DNA from: Streptomyces venezuelae | Lineage (GTDB): Bacteria > Actinomycetota > Actinomycetes > Streptomycetales > Streptomycetaceae | DNA length: 64,000 nt | NCBI RefSeq assembly: GCF_008642315.1 | Contig: NZ_CP029192.1 | Location: 1,240,001-1,304,000, forward strand | Direction of reading: 5' to 3' | Shown: positions 1 through 9,477 of the stretch, one piece after another | How positions within the stretch are numbered: position 1 is the stretch's first letter | How the letters are laid out: the number at the start of each line of letters is the position of its first letter | Notes under the pieces: model-generated | What the model was told of the DNA's origin: nothing | Seen by the model: the letters and a program-made list of their open reading frames with translations, nothing else | Databases searched by the model: none | Position numbers and translations under genes: made by a program

Positions 1-34
1 CGCACGTCACATAGCGGGACTTCTCACATGCTGG

Positions 35-1846
35 TCAGGGGGTGTACATACCGTCGATGACCTGCATGTACTTGTCACGGATCACCCGTCGGCGCAGCTT
101 GAGGGACGGTGTCAGCTCGCCCGTCTCGGGTCCCCATTCCTCGCTGAGGAGCCGGTAGCGCTTGATCTGCTCGGTGCGGTTGAGGCGCGCGTTGGCGGCC
201 TCGACCGCGCGCTCCACCTCCGCCCGCACGGCCTCGTGCGTGGCCGGATCGCCCTCTACATCGATCCCGCGCGCGGCGGCCCAGGCGGGTGTCATCTCCC
301 GGTCGAGGACGAGCAGCGCCACGAGGTAGGAGCGGCCGTCCCCGTGGACGAGGGCCTGCCCTACAAGAGGGTGCTCCTTGAGCGTGTTCTCGACGAGGGC
401 GGGCGAGACGTTCTTGCCCGTCGACGTCACGATCATTTCCTTCTTGCGGTCGGTCAGCCAGAGGTAGCCGTCCTCGTCGAGCCGTCCGATGTCGCCGGTG
501 GCGAACCAGCCGTCCGCGTCCCGGGCGTCGTCGAGACCTCCGTCGGGCCGCAGATAGCCGTCGAAGACGGTGGCGCCGCGCACGAGGATCTCGCCGTCCT
601 CCGCGATGCGTACGTCGAGCCCCTCCAGGGGGCGGCCCACCGAGCCGAGCCGGAAGCCGTCGGGACTGTTCGTGGTGACCACGCCGGAGGTCTCGGTGAG
701 CCCCCACGCGTCCATGATCACGAGTCCGAACCCGGCCCAGAAGCGGGAGACGTCCAGCGGCATCGGCGCGGAGGCGCTCGCCGTCCACACGAGCCGGTCG
801 AACCCGGCCAGACTGAGGAGCGGGTCCAGGATGTCCCTCCTGGCCTCCTCGTACGCGGACTGGAGAGCCTCCGACGGCTCCTCGCGCCGCTCCCGGCAGG
901 CCACGTGCGCGCGTGCCGTCTCGTTGGCGGCCTCGATGGCGCGGCGCCGCTCCTCGGGCAGCCCGGCGAGCGCCGCCCGTACGGAGGCGGCCAGCTTCTC
1001 CCACACGCGCGGGACACCGAAGAACTGGAAGGGGTGCAGTTCGCGCGCGGTGGCGGCCACCTGGGCGGGGTCGGCGCACAGATGGACGTGGGCGGCGCGC
1101 AGCACCGGCAGGTAGATGCCGAGCAGGCGCTCCGCGATGTGTGCGAAGGGCAGATAGCAGATGTGGCCCACGTGGTCGGGGAACTCGACGACGCCGTCCA
1201 GGGCGACGCCGCCCACGAGGACGTTGCGGTGGGTGAGGCGTACGCCCTTGGGGTCGCCGGTGGTGCCGGAGGTGTAGACGACGGTGAGGGCGTCGGTGGG
1301 GCGGTTCTCGCGCCACCCCTTCTCGAAGGCGTCGGGGTTGAACAGGCGGCTGCCGGTGGCGTGCAGGGAGCCGTACGTGCGGTGCTCGCCCGCTTCGGCG
1401 GCCTCAACGACGACGAGGCGCTCCAGGGGTGCGGTGTCGTCCGCCAGGAGGGGCTCCCAGCGCGGCAGTTCACCCGCGCCCTCGACGATCGCGAAGCGGG
1501 CCCGGCTGTGCCGGACGATGTGTGCGACCTGCTCGGGGGCCGCGGTGGCGTACACGGTGACGGGGACGGCGCCGAGGTGCACCAGGGCGAGGTCGCTCAG
1601 CCAGTGCTCGGGGCGGTTGCCCATCATCATCAGGACGTGTTCGCCGCGCTCCACGCCGAGCGCGGCGTAACCGGCGGCCAGGACGGCGACCTTGCGCCGC
1701 GCCTCGCGCCAGGTGAGCGTCGACCACTCCTCCCCCGTGCGCCAGGAGAGCGCGGGAAGATCTCCGTGGTCCTCGGCATTGCGGAGCAGCAGGGCGGGGA
1801 GCGTGATGTCGGCAGGATCTCCGGGGAGTCGCAGGATCGTGGTCAT
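35..1846 (-). CDS. Long-chain acyl-CoA synthetase (AMP-forming, FadD-like)
   Basis: This enzyme activates fatty acids to acyl-CoA through an acyl-adenylate and feeds the beta-oxidation genes to its right. The protein is 603 residues, normal for the bacterial/ACSBG-like acyl-CoA synthetases. The AMP-binding P-loop YTSGTTGDPKG lies at residues 191-201, a WGLTETSG motif follows near 400, and the C-terminal hinge region carries GDIGRLDEDGY and DRKKEM. The reading frame stays open for 60 more codons upstream. ATG 1846 is chosen because it has a perfect AGGAGG a few bases before it and begins MTTILRLP, as expected for the family. The gene is divergent from the MerR regulator with 85 bp between, which suggests local control. 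The exact acyl chain-length preference cannot be read from the sequence. Confidence 0.93.
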   Translation of the reverse strand: MTTILRLPGDPADITLPALLLRNAEDHGDLPALSWRTGEEWSTLTWREARRKVAVLAAGYAALGVERGEHVLMMMGNRPEHWLSDLALVHLGAVPVTVYATAAPEQVAHIVRHSRARFAIVEGAGELPRWEPLLADDTAPLERLVVVEAAEAGEHRTYGSLHATGSRLFNPDAFEKGWRENRPTDALTVVYTSGTTGDPKGVRLTHRNVLVGGVALDGVVEFPDHVGHICYLPFAHIAERLLGIYLPVLRAAHVHLCADPAQVAATARELHPFQFFGVPRVWEKLAASVRAALAGLPEERRRAIEAANETARAHVACRERREEPSEALQSAYEEARRDILDPLLSLAGFDRLVWTASASAPMPLDVSRFWAGFGLVIMDAWGLTETSGVVTTNSPDGFRLGSVGRPLEGLDVRIAEDGEILVRGATVFDGYLRPDGGLDDARDADGWFATGDIGRLDEDGYLWLTDRKKEMIVTSTGKNVSPALVENTLKEHPLVGQALVHGDGRSYLVALLVLDREMTPAWAAARGIDVEGDPATHEAVRAEVERAVEAANARLNRTEQIKRYRLLSEEWGPETGELTPSLKLRRRVIRDKYMQVIDGMYTP

Positions 1847-1897
1847 GACCGCCTCCTGGTGCCATCGATTGAGCCCATCGATTGGGCGGGAGGGTTT

Positions 1898-1931
1898 CAC
1901 AACACTGGTGTGCCAGCAATACTGTTGCACC
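1898..1931. promoter_or_regulatory. Candidate MerR-type operator in the divergent promoter region
   Basis: The 85-bp gap between the acyl-CoA synthetase and the MerR gene holds overlapping dyads: ACACTGGTGT at 1902-1911, and CAACACT (1900-1906) facing ACTGTTG (1921-1927) with one mismatch. MerR-family proteins bind dyads in elongated promoter spacers, so this is the likely site. A direct repeat CCATCGATT (1862 and 1875, 13 bp apart) sits beside it. Which protein binds is inferred from position only. Confidence 0.35.
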
Positions 1932-2690
1932 ATGACGACCGATACCGAGGGCGTGGCGACCGAGACGGGTGAGCCGACGTTCACGGTCGACGAACTCGCC
2001 GCGCGCGCGGGGGTCACGGTCCGCACGATCCGCTTCTACAGCACCAAGGGCCTGCTGCCACCGCCCGTGATCGGCCCGCGCCGTGTCGGCCACTACGGCA
2101 GCGAGCACCTGTCCCGGCTCGCGCTCATCGAGGAGTTGCAGCACCAGGGCATGACGCTCGCCGCGATCGAGCGGTACCTGGAACAGCTGCCCGCGGACCT
2201 GAGCGCGCACGACCTGGCCATCCACCGCGCCCTGGTGGCCTCCTGGGCGCCCGACTCGGCGGAGGACGTCCCGCGCGCCGAGCTGGAGCGCAGGGCGGGC
2301 CGTGCGCTCGACGACGAGGACCTGGACCGCCTCGCGGCGATGGGCGTGGTCGCCAGGACCCAGGCCCCGGGGACGTACCGCGTGGACCCGGGCCTGTTGC
2401 GCCTGGGCGTGCAGCTCCTGGACGTGCCCATCGCGCACGAGACGATCCTCGCGGCGCGCACGGTCCTGCTCGAGCACACGCGCTCGGCGGCCGGTGAGCT
2501 GTCCCGGCTCTTCCGCGACGAGGTCTGGGGCCCCTACCGCGCGCGCGAATCGGACGCCGAGGACGCCGAGCAGGTGGCGGCGATGCGGTCGCTGTCGGCG
2601 CACATGCAGCCGATGGTGGTGCAGGCGCTGGTGACGGCGTTCCAGCGCTCGCTCAAGGAGGAGCTGAGGGAGTGGCTCAAGGAGAGCTGA
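1932..2690 (+). CDS. MerR-family transcriptional regulator
   Basis: A one-component regulator of 252 residues. The N-terminal winged helix starts with FTVDELAARAGVTVRTIRFY near residues 17-36, the standard MerR recognition helix. The following GLLPPP and a GHYGSEHLSRL segment are also family-typical. The C-terminal 150 residues form a helical effector/dimer region with no metal-binding cysteine set, so a small organic ligand such as an acyl compound is more likely than a metal. The open frame extends 80 codons upstream inside the divergent gene; ATG 1932 is used because it begins the HTH domain at the usual distance. It is divergent from the acyl-CoA synthetase and probably controls it and itself. 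Confidence 0.9.
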   Translation: MTTDTEGVATETGEPTFTVDELAARAGVTVRTIRFYSTKGLLPPPVIGPRRVGHYGSEHLSRLALIEELQHQGMTLAAIERYLEQLPADLSAHDLAIHRALVASWAPDSAEDVPRAELERRAGRALDDEDLDRLAAMGVVARTQAPGTYRVDPGLLRLGVQLLDVPIAHETILAARTVLLEHTRSAAGELSRLFRDEVWGPYRARESDAEDAEQVAAMRSLSAHMQPMVVQALVTAFQRSLKEELREWLKES

Positions 2691-2723
2691 GCCACGCGCA
2701 AGGGCCACTCCCCCCTCGACCAC

Positions 2724-3437
2724 TCAGACCTTGACGTGGGCCGCCGTCGCGCTGGGCGTCTCGTTGCGCGTGGCCTGCGCGAGCCGCTGGGCGTAGACCT
2801 CGGACAGGGCCGCGAGGTCCTTCTGTCCGGCCGCGCGGCCGGCGGTGTCCCGCAGGTCGAGCGTGCCGATGTACTCGTCCTGGCGGATCACCATCGTCAC
2901 GGTGTCGCTCTTCGCCGGAGACTTGTACGCGTACAGGGTGCTCTCGTCGCCCTGCGGGGCGCCGTCGAGGACCGTGATCTCGCGCCGGTCGTTGTGTACG
3001 TAGCTCTCCCAGGCGGCGAAGGCACGCTCGGCGGCACGGGTGTTCCGATAGGCGATCAGCTCGTAGCCCGCGCCCTCGGCCTTGTCACCGGTGACGTACC
3101 CCACCCGGCCGTTGGCGACGGCGCCCTTGCACTTGCCGCCCGGGTCCTTGCACACGGAGGGGGCCTTCGCGCGGGTGTGCAGTTCCGTGCCGACGTGGCG
3201 CAGGGCGGCCGGCATCGTGTCCAGGGGCGGCAGGATCGTCTCGGCCTGACGCGCCGCGCTCAGCGACCCGGCGCCCTTGCCGCCCGTGTGGCCGCCCACG
3301 GTGCGGCCGTGCGAGGACGAGGAGCCCCGCTTGTGCTTCTTCTTGTCCTTCTTACCCCCGCAGCCGGTCAGGGCCAGCGAGAGGACCAGCACTCCGACGC
3401 CGACCGCGCGCGTCGTTCCCCCGGTCGTGAACCGCAC
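2724..3437 (-). CDS. Secreted lipoprotein, function unknown
   Basis: A 237-residue exported lipoprotein. A short basic N-terminus and a hydrophobic stretch end in the lipobox LALTGC, after which comes a very basic, Ser/Lys/Gly-rich linker (GKKDKKKHKRGSSSS). The mature domain has a pair of cysteines (VCKDPGGKCKG) and segments such as YELIAYRNTRAAERAF that resemble small surface domains of unknown role. GTG 3437 is preferred because an AAGGG lies 7 nt before it; GTG 3446 three codons upstream is possible but touches that sequence. The downstream neighbour on this strand is none; the gene faces the MerR gene tail to tail. No function is recognised. Confidence 0.8.
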   Translation of the reverse strand: MRFTTGGTTRAVGVGVLVLSLALTGCGGKKDKKKHKRGSSSSHGRTVGGHTGGKGAGSLSAARQAETILPPLDTMPAALRHVGTELHTRAKAPSVCKDPGGKCKGAVANGRVGYVTGDKAEGAGYELIAYRNTRAAERAFAAWESYVHNDRREITVLDGAPQGDESTLYAYKSPAKSDTVTMVIRQDEYIGTLDLRDTAGRAAGQKDLAALSEVYAQRLAQATRNETPSATAAHVKV

Positions 3438-3497
3438 AACGGCCACCCTTCAGTTGTCGTGATCATGCTCTTCGGCAGGATACGACGCGGCGGCGAC

Positions 3498-3535
3498 GGC
3501 TCCGGTTCCACCCCTGACCAGGCGGAACCGGAGCC
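3498..3535 (-). terminator. Hairpin terminator after the FadB-like gene
   Basis: A perfect 12-bp stem (GGCTCCGGTTCC at 3498-3509, GGAACCGGAGCC at 3524-3535) with a 14-nt loop starts 13 nt past the stop of the leftward FadB-like gene. There is no clear U-tract, which is usual in Streptomyces. It is the likely end of the five-gene beta-oxidation operon. Confidence 0.7.
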
Positions 3536-3547
3536 ACCGAGGGGACG

Positions 3548-5719
3548 TCAGCTGTCGCTGAACTTCCCGCCGTTCTCCGCCTTCTCGACCAGCAGCGCGG
3601 GCGGCGCGAACCGCTCCCCGTAGGTCTCGGCGAGTTCACGCGCGCGTGCCACGAAGCCGGGCAGGCCGCCCTCGTAACCGTTGATGTACTGCAGGACGCC
3701 ACCCGTCCAGCCCGGGAAGCCGATGCCGAGGATGGAGCCGATGTTGGCGTCCGCGACGGACGTCAGGACGCCCTCCTCCAGCAGGCGTACGGTGTCGAGC
3801 GCTTCGGAGAAGAGCATCCGCTCCTGCATGTCCTTGAACGGGATCTCGTGCCCCGGCTTGGTGAAGTGCTCGCGCAGGCCCGGCCAGAGACGGTCCCGCT
3901 TGCCGTCCACGTACTCGTAGAAGCCCGCTCCCCCGCTCCTGCCGGGACGTTCGAACTCGTCCACCATGCGGTCGATGACGCTGTCGGAGGGGTGACCGGC
4001 CCAGGTGCCGCCCGCCTCCTCGACGGCCCGCCTGGTCTCGTTGCGGATCTTGCGGGGCAGCGTGAGGGTCAGCTCGTCCATGAGGGAGAGGACCTTCGCC
4101 GGGTAGCCGGCCTGGGCCGCGGCCTGCTCGACCGAGGCGGGCTCGATGCCCTCGCCGACCATCGCGACGCCTTCGTTGATGAAGTGCCCGATGACGCGCG
4201 AGGTGAAGAAGCCGCGCGAGTCGTTGACGACGATCGGCGTCTTGTTGATCTGGCGCACCAGGTCGAAGGCGCGGGCCAGCGCCTCGTCACCGGTGCGCTC
4301 GCCCTTGATGATCTCGACGAGCGGCATCTTGTCGACCGGCGAGAAGAAGTGCAGGCCGATGAAGTCGACGGGCCGCGAGACGCCCTCGGCGAGCGTGGTG
4401 ATCGGCAGGGTGGAGGTGTTGGAGCAGAGCAGCGCGTCCGGCTCCACGACGTCCTGGATCTCCTGGAACACCTTGTGCTTCAGCGAGGTGTCCTCGAAGA
4501 CCGCCTCGATCACCGCGTCGCAGCCCGCGAGGGCCTGCGGGTCCGCGGTCGGCGTGATGCGGGCGAGCAGCGCGTCCGCCTTGTCCTGGCTCGTACGCCC
4601 CTTGGCCACGGCCTTGGCGCAGAGCTTCTCGGAGTACGCCTTGCCCTTCTGCGCCGCCTCCGCGGAGACGTCCTTGAGGACGACCTCGATACCCGCGCGG
4701 GCGCACGAGTACGCGATGCCGGCGCCCATCATGCCGGCACCGAGCACGGCGACCTTGCGCACGGTCCTCTGCTCGATGTCCTTGGGGCGGTTGGCGCCGG
4801 AGTTGACGGCCTGGAGGTCGAAGAAGAACGCCTGGATCATGTTCTTCGCGACCTGGCCGGTGACCAGCTCGGTGAAGTACCGGGCCTCGATGGTCAGCGC
4901 GGTCTCGAAGTCGACCTGCGAGCCCTCGACGGCCGCGGCGAGGATGTTGCGCGGGGCAGGGTAGTTGGCGCCCGCCGTCTGCTTCTTCAGGTTGGCGGGG
5001 AAGGCGGGCAGGTTCGCCGCGAACTTCGGGTTGGCGGGGGTGCCGCCGGGGATGCGGTAGCCGGGCTTGTCCCAGGGCTGCTGCGACTCGGGGTTGGCGT
5101 CGATGAAGGCGTGCGCCTTCTCCAGCATCTCCTCGCGCGTGGCGGCCACTTCGTGGACGAGGCCGTTCTCCAGGGCGCGCTTCGGGTTGTACTGGGTGCC
5201 CTGGAGCAGCACCTTCAGGAGGGCGTCGGCGATGCCCATGAGGCGCACGGTGCGGGTGACGCCGCCGCCCGCGGGGAGCAGGCCGAGGGTGACCTCGGGC
5301 AGACCGATCTTGGAGCCGGACGCGTCGAGGGCGACGCGGTGGTGCGAGGCGAGGGCGATCTCGTAACCCCCGCCGAGCGCGGCGCCGTTGATCGCGGCGA
5401 CGACGGGCTTGCCGAGGGTCTCGATGCGGCGCAGCGAGTTCTTGATGGTGGTGCCCGCGTCGAAGGCCTCCTGGGCGTTCTCCGGGCCGACCTTGATCAT
5501 GTCCTTGAGGTCGCCGCCCGCGAAGAACGTCTTCTTGGCGGAGGTGTAGATGATGCCGCGAATCGAGTCCTTCTCGGCTTCCGCGCGGTCGGCGATCGCC
5601 GCGATGGACTCCTTGAACGCCTGGTTCATGGTGTTCGCGGACTGGTTGGGGTCGTCCAGGACGAGGGTGACGACACCGGTGTCGTCCTGTTCCCAGCGGA
5701 TGGTGGTGCTCTCGGTCAT
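3548..5719 (-). CDS. fadB: FadB-like enoyl-CoA hydratase / 3-hydroxyacyl-CoA dehydrogenase
   Basis: A 723-residue fusion for two consecutive beta-oxidation steps: hydration of enoyl-CoA and NAD-dependent oxidation of 3-hydroxyacyl-CoA. The N-terminal crotonase domain shows the oxyanion-hole segments GGDLKDM and NGAALGGGYE and the catalytic-glutamate loop LPEVTLGLLPAGGG. Near residue 330 begins the Rossmann dehydrogenase domain (VAVLGAGMMGAG), followed by SNTSTLPIT and GLHFFSPVDKMPLVEII, which hold the catalytic Ser/His region. A second helical dehydrogenase C-domain follows. The size matches actinobacterial FadB proteins. It is last in a leftward operon, 256 bp after the thiolase; that gap holds an inverted repeat. 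ATG 5719 follows a GGAGAAG. Confidence 0.95.
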   Translation of the reverse strand: MTESTTIRWEQDDTGVVTLVLDDPNQSANTMNQAFKESIAAIADRAEAEKDSIRGIIYTSAKKTFFAGGDLKDMIKVGPENAQEAFDAGTTIKNSLRRIETLGKPVVAAINGAALGGGYEIALASHHRVALDASGSKIGLPEVTLGLLPAGGGVTRTVRLMGIADALLKVLLQGTQYNPKRALENGLVHEVAATREEMLEKAHAFIDANPESQQPWDKPGYRIPGGTPANPKFAANLPAFPANLKKQTAGANYPAPRNILAAAVEGSQVDFETALTIEARYFTELVTGQVAKNMIQAFFFDLQAVNSGANRPKDIEQRTVRKVAVLGAGMMGAGIAYSCARAGIEVVLKDVSAEAAQKGKAYSEKLCAKAVAKGRTSQDKADALLARITPTADPQALAGCDAVIEAVFEDTSLKHKVFQEIQDVVEPDALLCSNTSTLPITTLAEGVSRPVDFIGLHFFSPVDKMPLVEIIKGERTGDEALARAFDLVRQINKTPIVVNDSRGFFTSRVIGHFINEGVAMVGEGIEPASVEQAAAQAGYPAKVLSLMDELTLTLPRKIRNETRRAVEEAGGTWAGHPSDSVIDRMVDEFERPGRSGGAGFYEYVDGKRDRLWPGLREHFTKPGHEIPFKDMQERMLFSEALDTVRLLEEGVLTSVADANIGSILGIGFPGWTGGVLQYINGYEGGLPGFVARARELAETYGERFAPPALLVEKAENGGKFSDS

Positions 5720-5802
5720 GTCTTCTTCTCCGTGAAGTCTGAGGGGAGGGCGGGGCCCGGGGTGGGTGGCTGCGGTGTCATTGCCGACTGGCCGCCGGTG
5801 GG

Positions 5803-5926
5803 GGCTGGTCGCGCAGTTCCCCGCGCCCCTGAAAGGCGCACTCCGTGCGCCGTCTCAGGCGTGTCGCGGGAAAGGCGCGGCGGAGCCGTATGCCTTTGGG
5901 GGCGCGGGGAACTGCGCGGGCAACCA
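5803..5926. repeat. Streptomyces-type intergenic inverted repeat, copy 1
   Basis: The gap between thiolase and FadB-like genes holds arms at 5803-5830 and 5898-5926 that are complementary over about 23 of 28 bases (core GCGCAGTTCCCCGCGCCCC). A second short stem (GGCGCACTCCGTGCGCC) lies in the loop. A close relative of the left arm recurs near 62040. Such elements are scattered in streptomycete intergenic regions. Here it would fold inside the operon mRNA and might attenuate or process it. Confidence 0.7.
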
Positions 5927-5975
5927 CCACACACCCGCAGTGGGCGACGCACCCCGGCCCCAACGGCGCGTGGCC

Positions 5976-7190
5976 CTACAGCCGTTCCACGATCGTGGCG
6001 ATGCCCATGCCGCCGCCCACGCACAACGTGGCCAGCCCGTACCTCAGGTCCCTCCGCTCCAGTTCGTCCACGAGCGTGCCCAGGATCATCGCGCCGGTCG
6101 CGCCCAGCGGGTGACCGAGCGCGATCGCGCCGCCGTTGACGTTCACCTTGTCCAGGGAGAGCCCCATGTCCTTCACGAAGCGCAGCACCACCGCGGCGAA
6201 CGCCTCGTTGATCTCGACGAGGTCGATGTCGTCGATCGAGAGCCCCGCCTTGGCGAGCGCCTTGCGCGTCGCGGGCGCGGGCCCGGTGAGCATGATCAGC
6301 GGGTCGGAGCCCGAGACGGCCGCGGAGACGATCCGCGCGCGCGGAGTGAGGTCGTAGCGCTCGCCGACCTCCTTCGTGCCGACGGCGACGAGCGACGCGC
6401 CGTCCACGATGCCGGAGGAGTTGCCCGCGTGGTGGACGTGGTCGATCTGCTCGATCCAGTGGTACTTCTGCAGCGCGACCGCGTCGAAGCCGCCCAGGTC
6501 GCCGATGTCCTTGAAGGACGGCTTCAGCTTGGCGAGGGAGTCGGCGGTGGTGCCGGGGCGCAGGTGCTCGTCGTGGTCGAGGACGACGAGGCCGTTGCGG
6601 TCCTTGACGGGCACGACGGAGCGGGCGAAGCGGCCGTCCTTCCAGGCCGCGGCGGCCCGCTCCTGGGAGAGCGCCGCGTACTCGTCGACGTCGCGCCGCG
6701 TGAAGCCCTCGACCGTGGCGATGAGGTCCGCGCCGATGCCCTGCGGCGCGAAGTCGGTCTCGAAGTTGGTCATCGGGTCGGCGAACCAGGCGCCGCCGTC
6801 CGAGGCCATCGGCACGCGCGACATCGACTCGACGCCGCCCGCGAGCACCAGGTCCTCCCAGCCCGAGCGGACCTTCATCGCGGCGAGGTTGACGGCCTCC
6901 AGACCGGAGGCACAGAAGCGGTTCTCCTGGACGCCCGCGACCGTGTCGGGCAGACCCGCGGCGATCGCCGCGATGCGCGCGATGTCGGAGCCCTGGTCGC
7001 CGACGGGGCCCACCACGCCGAGGACGATGTCGTCGATGGCGGCCGGGTCGAGGCCGGGGAAGCGGGCCTGGATCTCGTGGATCAGGCCGACGACGAGGTC
7101 GATGGGCTTGGTCCCGTGCAGGGCGCCATTGGCCTTGCCGCGTCCGCGCGGGGTGCGGATCGCGTCGTATACGTACGCTTCGGTGGTCAC
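5976..7190 (-). CDS. fadA: Acetyl-CoA acetyltransferase (3-ketoacyl-CoA thiolase, FadA-like)
   Basis: This thiolase cleaves 3-ketoacyl-CoA in the last beta-oxidation step and partners the FadB-like protein downstream. The protein is 404 residues. The nucleophilic cysteine is in [12 protein letters not shown] (near residue 93), [11 protein letters not shown] follows, the catalytic histidine is in [15 protein letters not shown], and the second cysteine is in LCVGGGMG close to the C-terminus. GTG 7190 is chosen: GAAAGG lies before it and the product begins [15 protein letters not shown], as in homologues; the frame is open about 114 codons further but without family similarity. It sits 74 bp after the acyl-CoA dehydrogenase in the same operon. 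Confidence 0.95.
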   Translation of the reverse strand: MTTEAYVYDAIRTPRGRGKANGALHGTKPIDLVVGLIHEIQARFPGLDPAAIDDIVLGVVGPVGDQGSDIARIAAIAAGLPDTVAGVQENRFCASGLEAVNLAAMKVRSGWEDLVLAGGVESMSRVPMASDGGAWFADPMTNFETDFAPQGIGADLIATVEGFTRRDVDEYAALSQERAAAAWKDGRFARSVVPVKDRNGLVVLDHDEHLRPGTTADSLAKLKPSFKDIGDLGGFDAVALQKYHWIEQIDHVHHAGNSSGIVDGASLVAVGTKEVGERYDLTPRARIVSAAVSGSDPLIMLTGPAPATRKALAKAGLSIDDIDLVEINEAFAAVVLRFVKDMGLSLDKVNVNGGAIALGHPLGATGAMILGTLVDELERRDLRYGLATLCVGGGMGIATIVERL

Positions 7191-7264
7191 GCGTGAGCCT
7201 TTCGAGGGTGTGCGAGAGGGTGAGGTCCAAAAGTGCTGGGCTGTCCGGGAGGGTGCGGTGCGGG

Positions 7265-8407
7265 TCAGCCGAGCAGGGAACGGCCGATGATCTCCTTCAT
7301 GATCTCGGTCGTGCCGCCGTAGATGGTCTGGATGCGTCCGTCGGTGAAGGCCTTGGCGACGCGGTACTCCGTCATGTAGCCGTAGCCACCGTGCAGTTGC
7401 AGACAGCGGTCGGCGACGCGCTTCTGCAGCTCGGTGGCCCACCACTTCGCCATCGACGCGTGCACGGCGTCGAGTTCCCCGTTCGAGTGATCGACGATGC
7501 ACCGGTCGAGGAACGTGCGGGTGACGGCGCACTCGGTGGCCATCTCCGCGATCTCGAAGCGGATGTGCTGCAGCTTGGCGAGCGGACGCCCGAACGCCTC
7601 ACGCTCCTTCACGTACGTCGTGGTGATGTCCAGGAGGTGCTCGGCGGCGGCGATCCCGGCGACGGCGATGCCCATGCGCTCCTGCGCGAGGTTCGTCATC
7701 AGGTGGATGAAGGCGCCGTTCAACTCGCCGAGCAGGTTCTCCTTGGGGACGCGTACGTCGTTGAAGAACAGCTCGGCGGTGTCCTGGGACTTCTGACCGA
7801 TCTTGTCGAGATTGCGGCCCCGCTCGAAGCCTTCCATGCCGCGCTCGACGACCAGGAGGGACAGGCCGTGGGCGCCCCCTTCGGGGGACGTCTTGGCGAC
7901 GACGATGACGAGGTCGGCGAGGATGCCGTTCGAGATGAACGTCTTGGAGCCGTTGAGCACCCAGTGGTCGCCGCGGTCCTCGGCACTCGTGCGGATGCCC
8001 TGGAGGTCGGAGCCCGCGCCGGGCTCGGTCATCGCGATGGCCGTGATGGTCTCGCCGCTGCAGAAGCCGGGCAGCCAGCGCCGCTTCTGCTCGTCCGTGG
8101 CCAGGGAGGTCAGATAGGGCCCGATGATGTCGTTGTGCAGGCCGACGGCGAGCCCCGCGGCGCCCGCGCGGGTGAACTCCTCGGCGAGGACCGCGGAGTA
8201 GCGGAAGTCGTCGTTGCCGCCACCGCCGTACTCCTCAGGGACGGCGAGGCCGAGCAGCCCCTGCTTGCCCGCGGCGAGCCAGGCCTCGCGGGAGACGATG
8301 CCGTCCTTCTCCCACTGTTCGTAGTGGGGCAGCACCTCCTTGGCGAGGAAGGTGCGGACGGTCTCGCGGAACGCGTCGTGCTCGGCGGAGAAGATCTGCC
8401 GCTTCAT
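7265..8407 (-). CDS. Acyl-CoA dehydrogenase
   Basis: An FAD enzyme that makes the alpha-beta double bond in acyl-CoA. The product has 380 residues, the standard size. It shows [10 protein letters not shown] (FAD/substrate segment), [10 protein letters not shown], the C-terminal LHGGYGYM and [17 protein letters not shown], whose glutamate (TTEI, near residue 368) is the usual catalytic base in this subfamily. ATG 8407 follows a GGAGG in the reverse strand leader and begins [13 protein letters not shown]. It is the third gene of the leftward operon, 44 bp after the LLM oxidoreductase. Electron transfer flavoprotein genes are not in the window. Confidence 0.95.
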   Translation of the reverse strand: MKRQIFSAEHDAFRETVRTFLAKEVLPHYEQWEKDGIVSREAWLAAGKQGLLGLAVPEEYGGGGNDDFRYSAVLAEEFTRAGAAGLAVGLHNDIIGPYLTSLATDEQKRRWLPGFCSGETITAIAMTEPGAGSDLQGIRTSAEDRGDHWVLNGSKTFISNGILADLVIVVAKTSPEGGAHGLSLLVVERGMEGFERGRNLDKIGQKSQDTAELFFNDVRVPKENLLGELNGAFIHLMTNLAQERMGIAVAGIAAAEHLLDITTTYVKEREAFGRPLAKLQHIRFEIAEMATECAVTRTFLDRCIVDHSNGELDAVHASMAKWWATELQKRVADRCLQLHGGYGYMTEYRVAKAFTDGRIQTIYGGTTEIMKEIIGRSLLG

Positions 8408-8451
8408 GTGTACGTGGCCTCCTGGAGCCCTGGATGAGCCGGCGAGCTCTC

Positions 8452-9477
8452 TCAGAGCCAGCCCTTGACGGTTTCGATCGACTTGGCCGGCTCGGGGCCG
8501 ACGGGAACGACGTTGAGCATGGTGACGCCGGCCTCGCGGAAGGCCTCGACGCGCTCGCGTACATAGCCCGCGGGCCCGCACAGCGACATGAGCTCGCAGA
8601 ACTCGTCCGGGACGGCGGCCTCGGCCTCCCTCTTCTTCCCGGCCAGATAGAGGTCCTGGATGCGTGCGGCCGCCTCCTCGTAGCCGTACGCGACCGCGAG
8701 GTCGTTGTAGAAGTTCTTCCCCTTGGCGCCCATTCCTCCTACGTAGAGGGCGATCTGCGGGCGCGCGAGGTCGCGTACGGCCGCCGCGTCGTCGCCGATG
8801 GCGAGCAGTCCCCCGGCGACGGTCTCCAGCGGCCCGAGGGCCGGATCGCGCTTCTCCCTGCCCGCGGCGAGCGGGGCACCCCACACCTGGTGGGCCTTCT
8901 CCGGGAGAAAGAGGGTGGGCAGCCAGCCGTCGGCGATCTCGGCGGTCATGCGGACGTTGGCGGGCCCCAGGGAGGCGACGTACAGCGGGACTTCGGGCCG
9001 TACCGGTCGGGTGAGGATCTTCAGGGGCTTGCCGAGCCTGCCGCCCTTCTCCGGAGGCAGCGGCATGTCCGTGATGCCGTGGTGGTCGATGACCTCGCGG
9101 CGCAGGATGCGGCGGGTCAGCTCGATCGCCTCGCGGGTGCGGCCGAGCGGCTTGTCGTACGGCTTGCCGTGCCACCCCTCGACGACCTGCGGGCCGGAGG
9201 CACCGAGCCCGATGATCGCGCGGCCGCCGGAGACCGCGTCGAGTCCCGCCGCGGTCTGGGCGATCAGGGCGGGGGTGCGGGAGTAGACGTTGAGGATGGC
9301 GGCGCCGATCTTCATGCGCTCCGTGCGCGCCGCCAGGTAGCCCATGATCGTGGGCGAGTCGAAGCCGTACGCCTCCGCGACCCATACGGCGTCCAGGCCC
9401 GCGGACTCCAGGGCGGCGGCGCTGTCGGCGGCCTCGCGCGGGTCGCCCGCGTAGGCGAGCGGTGCGGAGATCTGCAT
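8452..9477 (-). CDS. LLM-class (F420/FMN) flavin oxidoreductase
   Basis: A luciferase-like monooxygenase-fold protein of 341 residues. The TIM-barrel features are visible: an N-terminal SAPLAYAGDPREAADSAAALESAGLDAVW, IGAAILNVYSRTP, the GRAIIGLGASGP phosphate-binding loop and PLYVASLGPAN. Actinobacterial members of this group mostly use coenzyme F420. Its place between a racemase and an acyl-CoA dehydrogenase suggests a redox step on branched or unusual acyl-CoAs, which is inference. Its ATG shares bases with the TGA of the racemase gene (ATGA at 9476-9479 on this strand), so the two are translationally coupled. Confidence 0.88.
   Translation of the reverse strand: MQISAPLAYAGDPREAADSAAALESAGLDAVWVAEAYGFDSPTIMGYLAARTERMKIGAAILNVYSRTPALIAQTAAGLDAVSGGRAIIGLGASGPQVVEGWHGKPYDKPLGRTREAIELTRRILRREVIDHHGITDMPLPPEKGGRLGKPLKILTRPVRPEVPLYVASLGPANVRMTAEIADGWLPTLFLPEKAHQVWGAPLAAGREKRDPALGPLETVAGGLLAIGDDAAAVRDLARPQIALYVGGMGAKGKNFYNDLAVAYGYEEAAARIQDLYLAGKKREAEAAVPDEFCELMSLCGPAGYVRERVEAFREAGVTMLNVVPVGPEPAKSIETVKGWL

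Noticed and set aside
1847..2026. Longer acyl-CoA synthetase starting at 2026
   Set aside because: The extra 60 residues overlap the MerR gene and promoter and lack similarity; ATG 1846 has an AGGAGG.
3848..6139. A 763-residue plus-strand frame opposite the FadB-like gene
   Set aside because: Antisense shadow with no motifs; the minus strand holds clear crotonase and dehydrogenase motifs.
5976..7190. Thiolase as the PcaF of the protocatechuate pathway
   Set aside because: It lies in a beta-oxidation operon 45 kb away with FadB and acyl-CoA dehydrogenase; nothing ties it to pca.
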